A DNA stretch of 44,786 nucleotides from Hymenopellis radicata (Eukaryota > Basidiomycota > Agaricomycetes > Agaricales > Physalacriaceae): positions 1-44,786 of the forward strand of contig JADNRX010000423.1 in the NCBI GenBank assembly GCA_015501595.1, read 5' to 3'. The position numbers and the translations under genes are program-made. The notes under the pieces were generated by a model that saw nothing but the letters and a program-made list of their open reading frames with translations, was not told the DNA's origin and did no database searches. Shown one piece after another: positions 1 to 11,816 of the stretch (position 1 is the first letter of the stretch; the number at the start of each line of letters is the position of its first letter).

Positions 1-4
1 TTTC

Positions 5-1881
5 TCAAACCGTTTTGAAAGATGATTGCCCAAGAAAACACGTCGTAGTACACGGTGGGGTCGACAATCTGCTGGCGCAAAAACCTGATAGCGTGCTCAG
101 GCTCTGTCCGATCAACCAGCGTAGCGATAGAGTTTTCAGAAATGTCAGGCCATCCACGGCTAAAGAATTGCGAAAGCTGAGTTCGTTCGCAGTGTCCGAA
201 TGGTCTGCTGTGCACCAAACACGGACATGAGCGCGGTACAAGCGTTCGTAAGCGCTCCGCTTGTCTTCAGCCCTGTATTCTTGGGAGTCAAGAAATTCCC
301 GGATGACGCCCTCGAGGTCGGTGATTCTAGCACGAATGGTGTCAAGACTCTGAAGCGGAAGCATGCTCAGCGCCTGCAGAACGATGCTCTGGACAGATGT
401 GTTCGACGATACGTTATGGAGCCCACTAAGCGCTCGGGCATCCAGCTCGTCGCCAATTTGGTGCACCAGTTCCTTCTCCACCACGTTAAATGACTTCTGG
501 ACTGGCGACCGAATGTCCTCCCGCGGAGACGGGTGACTCTCCTGCGTAGTACTAGTGTTGGTAGAGTTACGTGTGCTCATCCGGGGAGAAGTCTGTTGAA
601 AGAAGCGGAAAGCTGGAGTTGGAGCCGGAAATGATGACTGAAATCATGAGAAGCCGACCGAATGTAGCCAATCATGGAATAGGAATAGCGTGTCAAGTAC
701 GTTTTGTACGGACACGCGGGTTTGAAGAGGGGAAGTAAATTTGTGCCAAAGTACGACACGAACGCAAAGAAGGCAATAGCACCAACAACTATGGCGATGG
801 GCGTGCTGAGAGACCGAACATAGACGACGAGTCCCCCGAAGAAGAGGCCCAATGCGATGTGCATGAGCACCGGCAGCATCCCGATGATAAGTGGTACATG
901 CCACTCCTTTAGATTCTCGTATCGGAACTGGCGCGTCCGACAACGATCCCGAGGTGTTCCCGACGAAGTCGCCAGGTACTGGTGGATCCACTGCTTTGTG
1001 AGGACGGCAAGGAGAGCTGTCGTCAAGCTTAGCGCTAAGCTCGTGAACCACAGCGCGTTAACGAACGTGCTTGTGCTCGATACGCGCAGAGGAGTGGTGG
1101 GAGATAACGCCGAATGAGCAATGCCTTCGTCGGACGTAGCACCGTTGAGCATGGCACGTTGGAGGTGGATCACCTCGAACATCAAGTTCGCGGTAACCTC
1201 GGAAAAGTCGACCTGGAGGGTTTGGGCGCTCTGAGCGACGAAGGTGGAGACGACGGCAGAGAATAATCCAGCCTGGAAGCAGGAGCCGGTGAGTTCTGAA
1301 TAACGTAACAACTCGGATTACTCACAAAGACGAGCAACACATCCAAGGCATCCCTCCAGTCCTCGACCATATCGCTGTCAAACTTGCTGTACTCTTCGAG
1401 GAAGGTCTTCCACACCCTCGCCATAGGCCCCATCTCCTTGAACTTTTCATCCTCCAGGAACTTCTGCTCATAGTCGTAGGGGTCAATGCCTAACCATACG
1501 TGGCGCATATTAGTGCATACGTCCGCATACCAATGCCAGTCACGAACCTTTCTCAATACGTGGACGCATAGCCTTTAAGCCCAATCTTCGTTTGGACTTC
1601 TTACGCGTGGGTGCAACATATGTCGGTATCGTCGCGACAGATTGTTCCCTGCCTGTCGCGGCTCCTGCCTTTGCAGTATCCAACGCGGGACTCGTATTAG
1701 AGAAAGATCGGGCGCCAGAAGGCGAGTCAAAACGTCCAGGTGGCTCCAGGGATACTTCAGCGACAGAGGGACGTGGCGTATGAGATGACATTTCGAAGCA
1801 AGGAATACGGGGATCTGATTCGCACGAGGTCATACTGATATTTACCACGTTCCTTATTCCTTCCGCGGCTGTCCCTGACAT
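5..1881 (-). CDS. DUF6535-family multi-pass membrane protein (frame break near 585)
   Basis: Three exons are clear on the minus strand: 1881-1560, 1489-1326 and 1272 downward, joined by introns of 70 and 53 bp (phases 1 and 0). The joined protein has a Ser/Pro-rich N-terminus, then the DUF6535 signature (YEQKF...MARVW, then DALDVLLVFAGLFSAVV), and hydrophobic segments at roughly 1080-1020, 870-830 and 800-730. The frame stops at 577, but an overlapping ORF (580-5) continues with sequence typical of the C-terminal region of this family (RALSGL..SNTSVQSIVLQALSMLP). The two frames join if the C-run at plus 583-586 lacked one base; a weak intron could also link them. A stop at 5-7 may be the true end or lie in an intron. 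The family is abundant in Agaricomycetes and its function is unknown. The start at 1881 is preferred; an upstream ATG at 1911 is in frame. Confidence 0.75.
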
Positions 1882-1911
1882 GGTATAAACACGCGTATTA
1901 AAGCAGTACAA

Positions 1912-2789
1912 TGGGAACGTGAATCACCTCATTTGCCGTAGGGCGGTATGGTATGTCTTGTTCCGATTTGGGCAAGATGGTGCCTGTCCGCTAAATCGTT
2001 GCGACATCCTCCCGGAACCACCACCTAGTGTTTGCGAGGCCAAGAGCGAGGACTATGTTAAACTTGGCAAACATCGTCATGCAAAATTAGCAAGCGCGTC
2101 TGATTCGTCCCGGATTGGAATAGAGCCTGATAGTCCCTTTGTCGCGCGTATGTCCGGGACCCACAAAAACAATCATGTTCATAAGCAAACACAACCATCA
2201 GCCTGAATGACTGCACTCCTAAATCGTCGAAATGAAAGTTCAATTCGACGCCACACAGTATACAAACTCCGATCTTGATCCGGAGCCCTGATCTGTGTTC
2301 ACAGCCTTCAGAGTCGTCAATCTCGAACACCTGATCTGTCTCCACAGCCTTGATGATTTTCAATACCGCGATGGACAGATATGTTAGAGGCAAACTCTCA
2401 CCTTCGTCATGCCTGGCATAACAACAGCATCTTCTTCCCATCCGCACCTAACAGTATACACATATTTTCGAATGCGGTCGACGAGCAGCCCACCACAATG
2501 CGCTGTGAGGCGGTACGAGGTGGAGGAATACGTAGCTTGGCCTCAATTGTATTCGTGGTGCATATACATCTGAGCAGAGAGATGTTAAGCTCAGAGCAGG
2601 GCAAGTAATAGAAGATTCGCGTACCTTGAGTAAACCGCGCTACCAAGGCCATCACACTTGAAAAGACGCTTGACAGCTTAGTCGGCCACACCTAGGTATG
2701 ACATGACGAGCATCCTGCAGACATGACCTTAACAGTTGACCAAGTCGCCCGGATCCTTTGTCTAGCAATCGATAAGCTAGAAGCTTTGC
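1912..2789. other. intergenic, no supported gene
   Basis: ORFs here are short, overlap on both strands and show no recognisable domain or convincing splice pattern. A sequence like CACCTGATCTGT...CAGCCTT is partly repeated near 2285 and 2330. Nothing else is supported. Confidence 0.4.
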
Positions 2790-3227
2790 TTTAGACGATG
2801 CCGGACATCTGGGTGTATTGGAAGTACCTCGAGCGTTGTTCTTGCTTCGAACAACCCCAGACGTCGTCTTCAACCCTCAAATTATACTTGCTCGGCCGGT
2901 ATGTTTTGACGCCCCACTTTTGCTCACACTTGTATCGAAGAATGTCCGCCTTCTCTTCCCATTCTTTCCATTCATCGCTGCAGCGCCCTCCACGCCTCCG
3001 CCGCATCGTGCGAGACGTTCGCTTGCTGTAACGTAGTGCGTAGGGACCGACATAAACTCGGCGATGGTCTTGGCAAGTTCTCTTCCAGCCTTGTTGTAAG
3101 GCGTACGAAAGAAGATGAACGCGTTGAAAGGTTTGGCAGGTCTGTCGGACGTGGATCCTGCATCGTTGTCTTCTCTGACAAGTCGTCCCAGCTTTTCTGG
3201 CATAGGGGCCGCAGGTTGGTGGTACAT
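2790..3227 (-). pseudogene. HMG-box gene relic
   Basis: Reading the minus strand, the frame at 3150-3040 gives an HMG-box start (RPAKPFNAFIFFRTPYNKAG). A second frame adds AAEAWRAL around 3010-2985, and a third gives SDEWKEWEEKADILRYKCEQ down to about 2915. Together they follow the helix order of an HMG box (DNA-binding, usually a transcription regulator), but at least two frame changes are needed and no canonical intron of normal length explains them. I therefore call it a relic. It lies about 450 bp from repeat copy A, in the same orientation as the HMG genes at 25 and 28 kb that sit next to copies of the same repeat, so it probably belongs to the same duplicated family. Confidence 0.55.
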
Positions 3228-3684
3228 GGTATGCCGCTTCGGAGGCGACAGAGAGGAACGAAGCCGGTTCGTTTCGAGATGAAAATATGACGGGTGGCTA
3301 TCCAGGCCCGGTGCTTATTATCCTTTTCGACGGATGGTATATCGGATGGTCCATGAATGTGGTTTATCACAATGAATTTGGCAGGTACAGCAGCGGCACG
3401 TGAAGGATGCCAATACGCCCATCTGTTCGTGACCAGGAAGGCCATAACAGCCCTCGGTCAAACCGCGTTTCACGAGTTCTCACGGCTACAATTCGTCAGC
3501 CAGGAATGGCGCATTGTATTTCGCACTTACAGTCACGTAGTCATCCCAGCAGCAACGATGACTTTGAAATCCTCTTGTTTTCGGCTTGGATTAACCCGCC
3601 TTCACCAGGTTTACGACCCATTACAGACAAGAGATTTATCTTGTGGACATGTCGTCAGCCTCGGTGGTGCGTTTAAAAGAGCGC
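3228..3684. other. intergenic, no supported gene
   Basis: Overlapping ORFs at 3357-3719 and 3407-3676 (plus) have no recognisable domain and partly overlap the following repeat. By analogy with the other HMG loci, the stretch 3230-3350 may include the decayed promoter of the HMG relic. This is inference. Confidence 0.3.
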
Positions 3685-4480
3685 TTTCATATGCCAGCAA
3701 AGGCCACGTTTTCGGATAACATCAACAGGAGTAGATTCAATGGAAGAAGTCTAACGAAGTCATGGACGATACATGCTGGATACGTTGGCATTTGGATTAG
3801 CAAGCGGAGTGGCTGAGAGAGAGACGTACGATGGAATAGTATTGCTGATGCTGAAGGCAGTCGAAACTGTGGCGGGAATTTGAGGAGTCCTCGTCGACGC
3901 AATTCGGGGCGATATGGATGGGAAAGGGCGCCGTGTCATGGGACATTCAGATCCGTAACGAGTTCATGCGCCTCTATTGTTAATGCTAGGGTCCGTGCCT
4001 ACGATTGACTCTAGCGCTAAACCCGGCGGGAATTTTAGCAGTCCTCGTCGACCCAGGTCGAAAAAGATATGGATGGGAAGGGCGCCGTGTCATGGGTGAC
4101 ATTCAGATCCGTAACGACTTCATGCGCCTCTATTGTGAATCGCGTTCCAATGCCTATTAGCGCCAGTCGTCGACGTCGGCGTCGGCATGTACACCGTCAA
4201 CTGGCGCCTTGGAACGTGCCCCATTCGCAGCCACGGTCCTATCCGCGCCTCCAGTTGAGCTATCCAATGCGTATCTGCGAATGTTACTCTGGTCGTCGTC
4301 GCTCAGGAGTGCTATACCGCGTCCTTGGTCCTAGTCCAGCCGCCAAGACACGTTCCATGCTCTGTATATCGGTCTGCCGGGGCGTCGCGCCCATCGACGC
4401 GCTCCTGCCGGCACTGCGCTCGTTGTCGTCGTCCATGGTGGTACTGTAAGAGGAAGGAGCGTGACGTCATACGACCAAGG
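3685..4480. repeat. dispersed repeat, copy A (with internal partial duplication)
   Basis: Shares long near-identical stretches with 24.3-24.93 kb (copy C), 23.38-23.76 kb (copy B) and 27.42-27.87 kb (copy D). Landmarks are AACATCAACAGGAGTAGATT, GCAGTCCTCGTCGACSCA, CGCGTCCTTGGTCCTAGTCC, GTCGCGCCCATCGACGCGCT and a terminal GACGTCAT-CGACC. About 150 bp (3868-4015) is a partial tandem duplicate of 4020-4170. ORFs inside it differ between copies, so a protein-coding role is not supported. Its nature (mobile element fragment or duplicated gene flank) is unknown. Confidence 0.7.
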
Positions 4481-4633
4481 ATAAGAAGCCTCTTCCCGGT
4501 CCTTCCCAATTGAGAACGGCTTCCATTTTCTCAGGATCTTTCCATTGATCGCTTCGGCGCGCTCTACCCGTATAAGGCAGCGCGTACACGTTTTGCGCCC
4601 CATGCCTGTGGTGACATTCAAGGGACTTGGCGG

Positions 4634-4667
4634 GATATGTAAGGACCCGTGATTATGCTGCGGGATG
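4634..4667 (+). repeat. left target duplication and TIR of the 10.2-kb transposon
   Basis: GATATGTA (4634-4641) is followed by the TIR from 4642. It pairs with the right end at 14838-14863 and the second GATATGTA at 14864-14871. Confidence 0.9.
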
Positions 4668-4679
4668 TCAAGCTGATAA

Positions 4680-4820
4680 TCCCGACAAGATTTTGGCGAT
4701 GAGGCAAAAATGTCTGGGCCAGAGTCCCGACAAATCACACTTTCAGGGCCACAGGTCTGATCCCACGTCCCGACAAGTCTGAGGTTGCCATTTTGGGTCG
4801 GTGGACAAGTCCCGACAATG
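4680..4820 (+). repeat. subterminal TCCCGACAA repeats, left side
   Basis: Four copies of TCCCGACAA lie at about 4679, 4721, 4768 and 4809. Similar copies occur at the right end, 14720-14810, in the same orientation. Subterminal repeats of this kind often bind the transposase, but direct rather than inverted orientation at the two ends is unusual. Confidence 0.6.
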
Positions 4821-4904
4821 AAATTTGGTGTGGACGACAATGAAATTTGGTGTGGACGACAATGAAATTTGGTGTGGACAAAGATGAAATTTGGTGTGGA
4901 CAAC
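4817..4904 (+). repeat. 4 x 22-bp tandem repeat
   Basis: Four consecutive 22-bp units built on AATGAAATTTGGTGTGGAC at 4817, 4839, 4861 and 4883. The first two are identical and the last two differ at a few bases. It sits between the left TIR and the first exon, so it could be subterminal or promoter sequence of the transposon. Confidence 0.9.
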
Positions 4905-5032
4905 AATAACAAAGTACTACCCAGGCTTAGATAGCACCATTGTCCACATCCCCCTCTATATTCATTGTTGTATTTTCTATAAATGCGAAGCGTGTTTAGT
5001 GATCTAACGGACTTCATTTCAACCTCCCGAAC

Positions 5033-7441
5033 ATGGCGTCAGACGAGCCAGCTATCGTCATCTTCGATGACCAAGATCTACAGCAAACCAACTCCGTATG
5101 GCGCACATCCGAATGGATAGCCTGTGGCCGTACCTTTCATGACGTCCCGCCCTACGTGCAACTTGAATTAGAGAAGACTCTTGTCATACCCGCCCAAGTT
5201 CTGGCACTCCTAGTGAATAGCCCGGGTTGGAGCACCCGGTCCGGGTCACGGATGCGGGTGTGTCAGGGTCCGGGTAGGGGTCTCGGTCCGAATACCCGCT
5301 GTGACCCGCATAACCCTTTATTACCCGCACAGCAGACTGCGACTTGTGAGTCACCACACAATGAGAAGCAAATATTTAGAGTTCTAATTAAGCTTAATTT
5401 ATAGATTTTTACGAAGCTGAACGGGCAGTTGCATTGCCCAAACGACGTCTATGCAAGGATATCTCGCGATCCGGCATATCGGGCCGAGATCCGAAAGGAC
5501 GCGTCAGCGTCTGATCGGGTCATCTTGCCTGCTCTCGACCACCACCACGACTTGACCACGACCACCCAGGATGCGACGATTGTCGCATCCTGCTGCTCTG
5601 ACGATTGTCAGGCAGCTTGTGGGGTGTGTCTTTGCCCTCGGCTTTGTGCCGGGTCTACTGCTGCGGTCTCTGTGACGGCTGCAGCGCAGGATCACAACGA
5701 GGACACCAACGCGACAACGATCAGGACAACGCAACAACGAGGTGGACGACGCGACGACATTGAGGATAACGCGATGAGGAAGAGGAGGGACGCTATGAGA
5801 AGGAGGATGCGATGAGGAGCTCTTCCTTCCACTACCACTTCTCCTCCTCCACCGCCACTCGGACTCGCGACGACGCTGCCTGAACTGTCGTTTCGGCTGG
5901 ATATAGCGCTGCACCGAGCGCTGCAGCTATTGTAGTGTTGGAGTACGGGCTGGCGGGCGTCGCGGACGCATCCAGCCCTCATTAGTGCGCATTTTTCTCC
6001 TTTTTTCTTACCATCTTCTAACTTGCCCATATCATAGTGCTCTCATTTGGCTCTCGTCCTCTCGCGCCTGGTAGCACCATCCTGTCCCACACCATCCTTG
6101 CCCACGTTGATTCCGCACTCCCACCAGCTCATGCACGCTGGTAGCCCCCGCGCAATTGCTCAGGGGCCGCCAACGGGCATGAAAATGTGTTGCGGTACGC
6201 GTGAGGTGAGTCAGGCCGATGCAGTAGTGCTACGGGTAGTGCTAGTGCGCGATTTGGGTCAGACCCGAGACGATTTCAGCGGGTAACCCGCACCCGCACT
6301 GCGGGACCGGGTAAGTGGAGGGTGCGGGTAGGGGTTCTGAGCGAAATACCCTCGGGACACCCGCGCTATTCACTAGGCACTCCTACCTCCCATTTTCCAA
6401 TCACCCGCATCCTTTTACAACGGATCCGAGCTTCCATCGTGGTGTCCGACCAACGATGTCCATGATGTTGTGCCCATGTCAGCCCTCGACTTCGATGAGA
6501 GGGAGCCTTCCGAAGAGCTAGCATCACTTGCTGGCCTCCTCGTTCCATCGATTACCTCAATCCGGCGCCTTCAGTCCAATGTTGGACAGGCATGGCTTGA
6601 CGGAAAGCGCACTATTCGTGATTCGCGTTCTCCCACTACCAGATACTGGCCGCTTTGGGGCGTCGAGTTCTTCAGCATGCTTCGTCAAGCATGCAAAGCG
6701 TGGCACGGGTGGAAAGCTGGACTGGTTTGGATGAGCGGTCCCGAATTTGAAACCAAAGAGGAGGAGGCCTTACGAGAACGCGGCATGACTCTTGCAGCCT
6801 CCGTTGGTGGATGGTCAGGATACGCACATACAAGAACCGCCGATATACACTTCGACTCCATTGTAGAGATCCTTGGCGATAACTACCTCAACGGAGCAGT
6901 CATTGATGCGTTGATTGAGATCATCGCCGACCGGTTGCACGAACGCGATGGCACGTCGGGAGATACCCTCGTTGTCGGCACCGATTTCGCTGAACTGATA
7001 GCGAGCGGATGCTACAAAGACGCGTCATATCGAGGGAACAAGTTGCTCGAGAAATATGTTACCCTATTTTCACCCTCCTCCTCCTTCCGTCATCTTCTTC
7101 TTCCCCTACACGGTCCACCCGCTCACTGGGCGGCATGTCATATTGACTTCAGTGAAGGGCGTGTACATTTCGGCGACTCACTGGGTTGGCCCTGTCCGAA
7201 GGAGTTTGCGCGTCATCTTACTGTTTGGTTGAAGGAAAACTTCAATAACATCAATGAAGTGACGATAACGGACGACTTACTATGCGGAATACAGCTCGAT
7301 GGGGTCAACTGCGCCATCATCGCTGTTAATACTGTTGCGCATAATAGTCTTGGTGATCCGTTATGGGCATCGCGCTCCGCACGTCAGCATCGACTACAAG
7401 CATTCTGCAACATAATGCAGGCTGTTAAAGCTGCACAAGAA
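5033..7441 (+). pseudogene. transposon gene, 5' part: Ulp1-like cysteine protease, split by a hAT-like insertion
   Basis: The ATG at 5033 opens an ORF that enters the inserted element at 5211. Taking out 5211-6375 and one copy of the GGCACTCC duplication leaves the frame open through 6384-7441, so this was one long exon. The protein end resembles Ulp1/SENP proteases of the C48 type: HWAACHIDF (about 7122), HFGDSLGW (Asp, about 7170), then GIQLDGVNCA with the oxyanion Gln near 7293 and the nucleophile Cys near 7309. Such proteases cleave SUMO-like tags and are common passengers of fungal DNA transposons. A GTAAGC donor at 7442 and CTAG acceptor at 7494 (53 bp) join it in frame to the transposase part, so protease and transposase may be made as one polyprotein. 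Function is lost in this copy because of the insertion. Confidence 0.75.
5211..6375. mobile_element. non-autonomous hAT-like element (1,165 bp) inside the transposon gene
   Basis: Ends are TAGTGAATAGCCCGGGT at 5211 and its inverted partner ACCCGCGCTATTCACTA ending at 6375. Both flanks carry the exact 8-bp duplication GGCACTCC (5203-5210 and 6376-6383). The 8-bp duplication and TAGTG ends fit the hAT superfamily. GC-rich subterminal runs with repeated GGGTCCGGGT / ACCCGCACCCGC words occupy about 5220-5340 and 6270-6370. The middle is low-complexity (GACGAC and CCACCAC runs near 5535-5830) and has ORFs but no transposase domain that I recognise. The same left end occurs at 44066, so the family is present at least twice. 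Confidence 0.85.
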
Positions 7442-7494
7442 GTAAGCAGATGCACTCACGACCATATTGCTTTGAACTCACCAGTTACGTCTAG

Positions 7495-10400
7495 GATTCT
7501 GAGTTCCCGTCGCCGTTAATCGAGTTCGAGTCGGATCGCAATGTCGCGTTGCTTGCGCCTCAAGAAGAAACGGTTACTCCTTCACCAATGGATGTGGATG
7601 GAGATCAGTTACCGACAAAACATTCTCGCGACGCGTCAGACGAGTTCGAGTCGGATCGCAATATCGCGTTGCTTGGGCCTCAAGACGAAACAGTTGCTCC
7701 TTCACCGATGGATGTGGAAGAAGATCAGTTACCGACAAAACGTTCCCGCGACGCGCCAGATAACTCCGATGAGCGACAATCTAAAAGGACGAAGCTTGCT
7801 CCTGTCATTGCTGCCAATAAGCCTCTTCATCCATTGTTCAAATCCCTTCCCAAATCCAACAATCCGCGTCTGTCCATCAAAGCCGATGATTCCAAAAAGG
7901 CCAAGAAGATGAAAAGTACCAAGGGGGCCGAAAAGTCTGCACCAAAGGCGCCACAGAAATCCAAAGTGCCAGAGAAGGAGCCAGCCGCCGAAATTCCAGA
8001 ATGGTTGTTGGCTCGGATAAATGAAGGAGGAGGCAGCAGTTCTGCGATAGCGGCAAGGAGGGCTCGTCTGTTGGTGCAGCATGGCTATTTTACGCCATCC
8101 GTGGTTAAGCATCAAAAGATGCTTGAGAAGGTCCGAATGCCGGATATCGATCCGGGTGCCGAAGCCGACATCAACAATCCTCTTGCGATCATCTGCTCCA
8201 GATGCACAAAATCTATCCCATTGACTGGCCCTTATGAGGTGACTCGATTTGTATCCCATCGTCGAAAGGACCGTTGCACCGCTCCGAAACCCATCCTCCC
8301 ACCCGATCGCACTATTCGCACTCTCCAAGATTTTGGCATACAGCCATCGGTTGGCTCTATGGTCAAGGTCAAACCAAAGCCAGATCCGCCCTCCGTCTTC
8401 TTAAAGTCGTGTCCGGGTCTCACAGCCCACGGCTTTGGAAAGCGAATTCAGTACTATTTGCAGACTAGTCGCGCTGAAAACGGGGGCGCACATCACATCA
8501 ATGTCTATGCTCAGGCGCACTTCGGTGTCAATTCAATCACGCAGCTAAATACGCGTCAAAAGGCCCTTGTCTATCAGGATTGGAATGCTGCCAAGCTGTG
8601 GAGGAATGACACCTCACCAACAGTCATGGCGGTCTTCTCTGTGACGTGCACGCGCCGTTTTGAGGTTGACGCCAAGGAAAAAGTCGATGATTCTAAGACT
8701 GTCTGCTCGGAATGTTCGCTTGTATGGCTCAATGCCCGATTTCAGAAGATCCTCGCAAAGGAGCGGGAACGCAATGCGGATACACTCAAATATACGCCAA
8801 AGATATACACGAATACTACGCAGGGTCAGCTGTTTGCGGAATACAAAGGTCTTGAGGAGCTACTCATCGAGGTAAGCTTTCCTTTCATCGACTTCTATAG
8901 AAACTCACTGCAACGAATCTTTAGAAAAGCGATAAATCACCGCTCCTTCGCTTCACTCAACATGTCATCAACGGCGACTTCAAGAACGCAGATGTCTTTC
9001 TCGGACTTGTCAAAACTATGATTCTTGCTACGGAACGCGAGATGCGGGGTGTTGGCATGCAAAACTTCAAGTATCCTCCCCAGTTTCGTGAGTGGAGCGA
9101 GCTCGTACGAACGATCAGTCCTCGTCTCCATCGGAACATGTCTCTGCATTTTCGAATCGAAACTCAACGGTCTATCAAGTACGTCTCCTTCTGTTCTCCA
9201 TTCCTAATACTGACAATACCTTTTTAGAAATAACGTATCTAAACGCCCTCGATTTCCCTTGGGAATTCAAGAGGAAACTTTTGCAATTGCCGATCAGTAC
9301 TGCAAGGATTACAACTATTCTCGTTCGCTCCCGCTCTGTGTCGGTGTTGATGACACTAAGCTCTTCAGCGTGCTGCAGCCACTCTTCGATGGCCCGAAGA
9401 AGACGTGGTTCCTAGTCGGGACTCCTGGCGAGACGCAGACCATTATTCCAAATATCGAGACCTTGGAAAGCTTCATGACGGAGCATAAGCTCACCGCGGC
9501 AACTAAGGTATGTTCTATTTACTGCTGAAGGTTTATTATATTCTGATTCTCTTGTAGATCCGACTTTGGGTCCTTCAAATCCCAATCGCCGGCATACCAC
9601 CGCTTGCACTCGCCTTCCTCCCAATCTCATCAAAGATCAAGGCACCTGAGCTGCTCGTTCATCACAAGAAGCTCTTCCTTGGTCTCGTGTCGCGTGGATT
9701 TCGCGTCGTCAGTAATGCAGCTGATGGCGCCGCCATCGAACGCGATTGTCAACGCCGTCTGACTGCGGGAGGTATCACAGCCCAGTATACCATTCGTTCC
9801 CCCTCTCCCGAACTCCATCCTCACATCTGTGTTCCCCTCTATTCCATAAACAACAATATCTTCGTCAACATGCAGGATAGTCTTCATGGGAGAAAGACTG
9901 CGCGGAATAACACTGGCACTGGTGCGCGCGGTCTGATCCTTGGGAACTTTACGGTTCATTACGAGCAGACGTACGCCATGGTCATGCAGCCGAACAGCCC
10001 TCTTTATAATCGGGATGTCGTACGCAGCGACAAGCAGGACGATAATGCAGCCGCTCGACTTTTCTCTGCTTCGGCACTTGAATGTGCGGCTCAACTTCCC
10101 GAGGATAACTTGGGACTTTGTGTCTACTTGTTTGTCTTCGGAGAATTCATTGATGCTTTCCAGAGCCGCTCTATGCCTCACCGTCAGCGCGCCAGGATAG
10201 CCATACGAACGCGAATATTTCTTTCAACATGGAAGTCCTTCTTGAAGAAGCAGGGTTATGCCGAGAATCGCCACTACATCTCGAAGCAGGCCGACGACAT
10301 CTTTCATATCCTTATTGATGGCCTCCTTGGGCTTCTTCTCATTCATCGCGACCACCTGCCTAAGGGTGTTCCTCTTCTACTTTGGAAACATGCGACTATG

Positions 10401-11499
10401 GGCAATGAGAACATCTTTTCCGTAATGTGTGGCATCACTCCCGATTTCTCTCTCGTTCAAGCAATTCTGATGGCTCCCCATCTCCGGGTCTCCATGCTGG
10501 CATCCATGCGTGCTCGCTTTGCTAAGGCGGGCTTCAAGGAAGTTGCCTCTGGTTATCAGTTTGCAGACGACGGCTCAGTCGACTATAAACTTCTTGCAGA
10601 GTTTCCTAGTGATGCCGACCTGAGCGCCGAAATGGGGTGTGCAATTGAGGAGAACGAGGCGCTTTGGGCTCTCGTAGGCGTACGAATGCAAATCCTTAAC
10701 AACGCCCCGGATATTCCCTTGCAACCCTTCCCAGTCGACTTCTCAGCCAACGAAGACTTTCCTCACGATACCGATTTTGAATCCTCAGAAGTTACTAGCA
10801 TCAGTAGGCGCGAGGAACTCCAGAGGGCCATCGATGCAGTGAATCAGGTTTCCAACCTCACTTCGGAAGAGAAGTCCGAGCTTGACGTGTGTGCATCTGC
10901 AGCGGCGGCATTGGTCATCGACAATCTTGCTGCTATGTACGTTTTCTTCTGCTCATCTGTGTCTGTGTATTAATGATCATATTCTACAGTGATAACCTCC
11001 CTGAGATTCAAGATCCCACCCAGCTAAAGGCGTGTCAAGATGACATTGCACGGGCAATTCAGCAAAATCCGGATTCCATCATCTCTCTGATGACTGGCTT
11101 GCAGGAAAATTTGGCCAGTTCTACGGCTCCTACGGCGGCTCCCGAGGCGGTCGACTCCACTTCACCTCCGTTGGTTTCTGCACTCAGTGATATCACTGCA
11201 TCTGACTTGCAACCACTCATCGCCCTTCGCGAAGCTCACCAGACTACTCAGGCTAGAGTAGGTGTACGGACCTATAGGCCATCCCTTACGGAGATGAAGA
11301 AACCTAAGAAGCAATCCCGGAACGACGTCGACGCTCCCACCGATTCTGCACCCAAACTTGTTGAAATATCTCCAGAGCAAGCTTTGTCGCGGCGTATTCA
11401 TAGCATCATTCGTGTTGCTCAGGAACGTGGCAGCAGTACGGGTTTGAATCGTCGCACACGATGGACAGCAAGTGAAACTGAGGATGGAGATGGAGCCGC
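7495..11499 (+). pseudogene. transposon gene, middle part: DDE-type transposase candidate
   Basis: Exons 7495-8871, 8925-9178, 9228-9507, 9558-10936 and 10990-11499 join through GT-AG introns of 49-53 bp with matching phases. The first 50 codons contain a repeated Glu/Asp-rich segment (NxALLxPQxETVxPSPMDV twice), then a Lys-rich basic stretch and CxxC pairs (CSRC, about 8193; CSEC, about 8704). The core has VGVDDTKL (about 9343), NAADGAAIERD (about 9714), QDSLHGRKTARNN (9873-9911) and SDKQDDNAAARLF (about 10027). The order Asp, Asp, then D-x-x-H-x-x-K-x-x-RN recalls RNase-H-fold transposases; the last motif is reminiscent of P-element/THAP9 proteins. That assignment is inference. The coding sequence breaks at 11500 where a MITE is inserted, and resumes after a second element at about 13883. 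Confidence 0.7.
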
Positions 11500-11501
11500 T
11501 A

Positions 11502-11764
11502 CTGTAGAGTTTCAATCAATTCGTCGGTCACAGGTCACGAGGGACCCAAAATCAACGAAATGTCACACCTGTCACTGGTCGCACCAAAATCCGACGAATC
11601 CGGCTATCAAATTTGTCAAAAAATGGCTCTAAATTCGACCGAATCAGGGCGTTCTGACGAAATTTTTTCCCTGGTCACGGCACCTACGGCGCCGCGACGA
11701 AATCAAATTTTCGTCAGGCCGGTCACACGTCACACGGCCTGACGAATTGAACGAAACTCTACAG
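11502..11764. mobile_element. MITE 1 (263 bp, TA target duplication) in the transposase gene
   Basis: Left end CTGTAGAGTTTCAATCAATT and right end in reverse complement CTGTAGAGTTTCGTTCAATT are long inverted repeats that continue into CGTC-GG. TA occurs on both sides (11500-11501 and 11765-11766), which fits Tc1/mariner-type MITEs. Removing the element and one TA keeps the transposase frame open for several codons (GCT ACG GCG AAC). Confidence 0.8.
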
Positions 11765-11816
11765 TACGGCGAACATCAGCAAGTTCGGAGGCTCGTAAAT
11801 AGGTGTAATTAGTGTA

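Noticed and set aside
5429..5914. Thr/Ala- and Arg-rich ORFs inside the hAT-like element
   Set aside because: Low-complexity GAC/CCA runs create open frames on both strands; no transposase motif.
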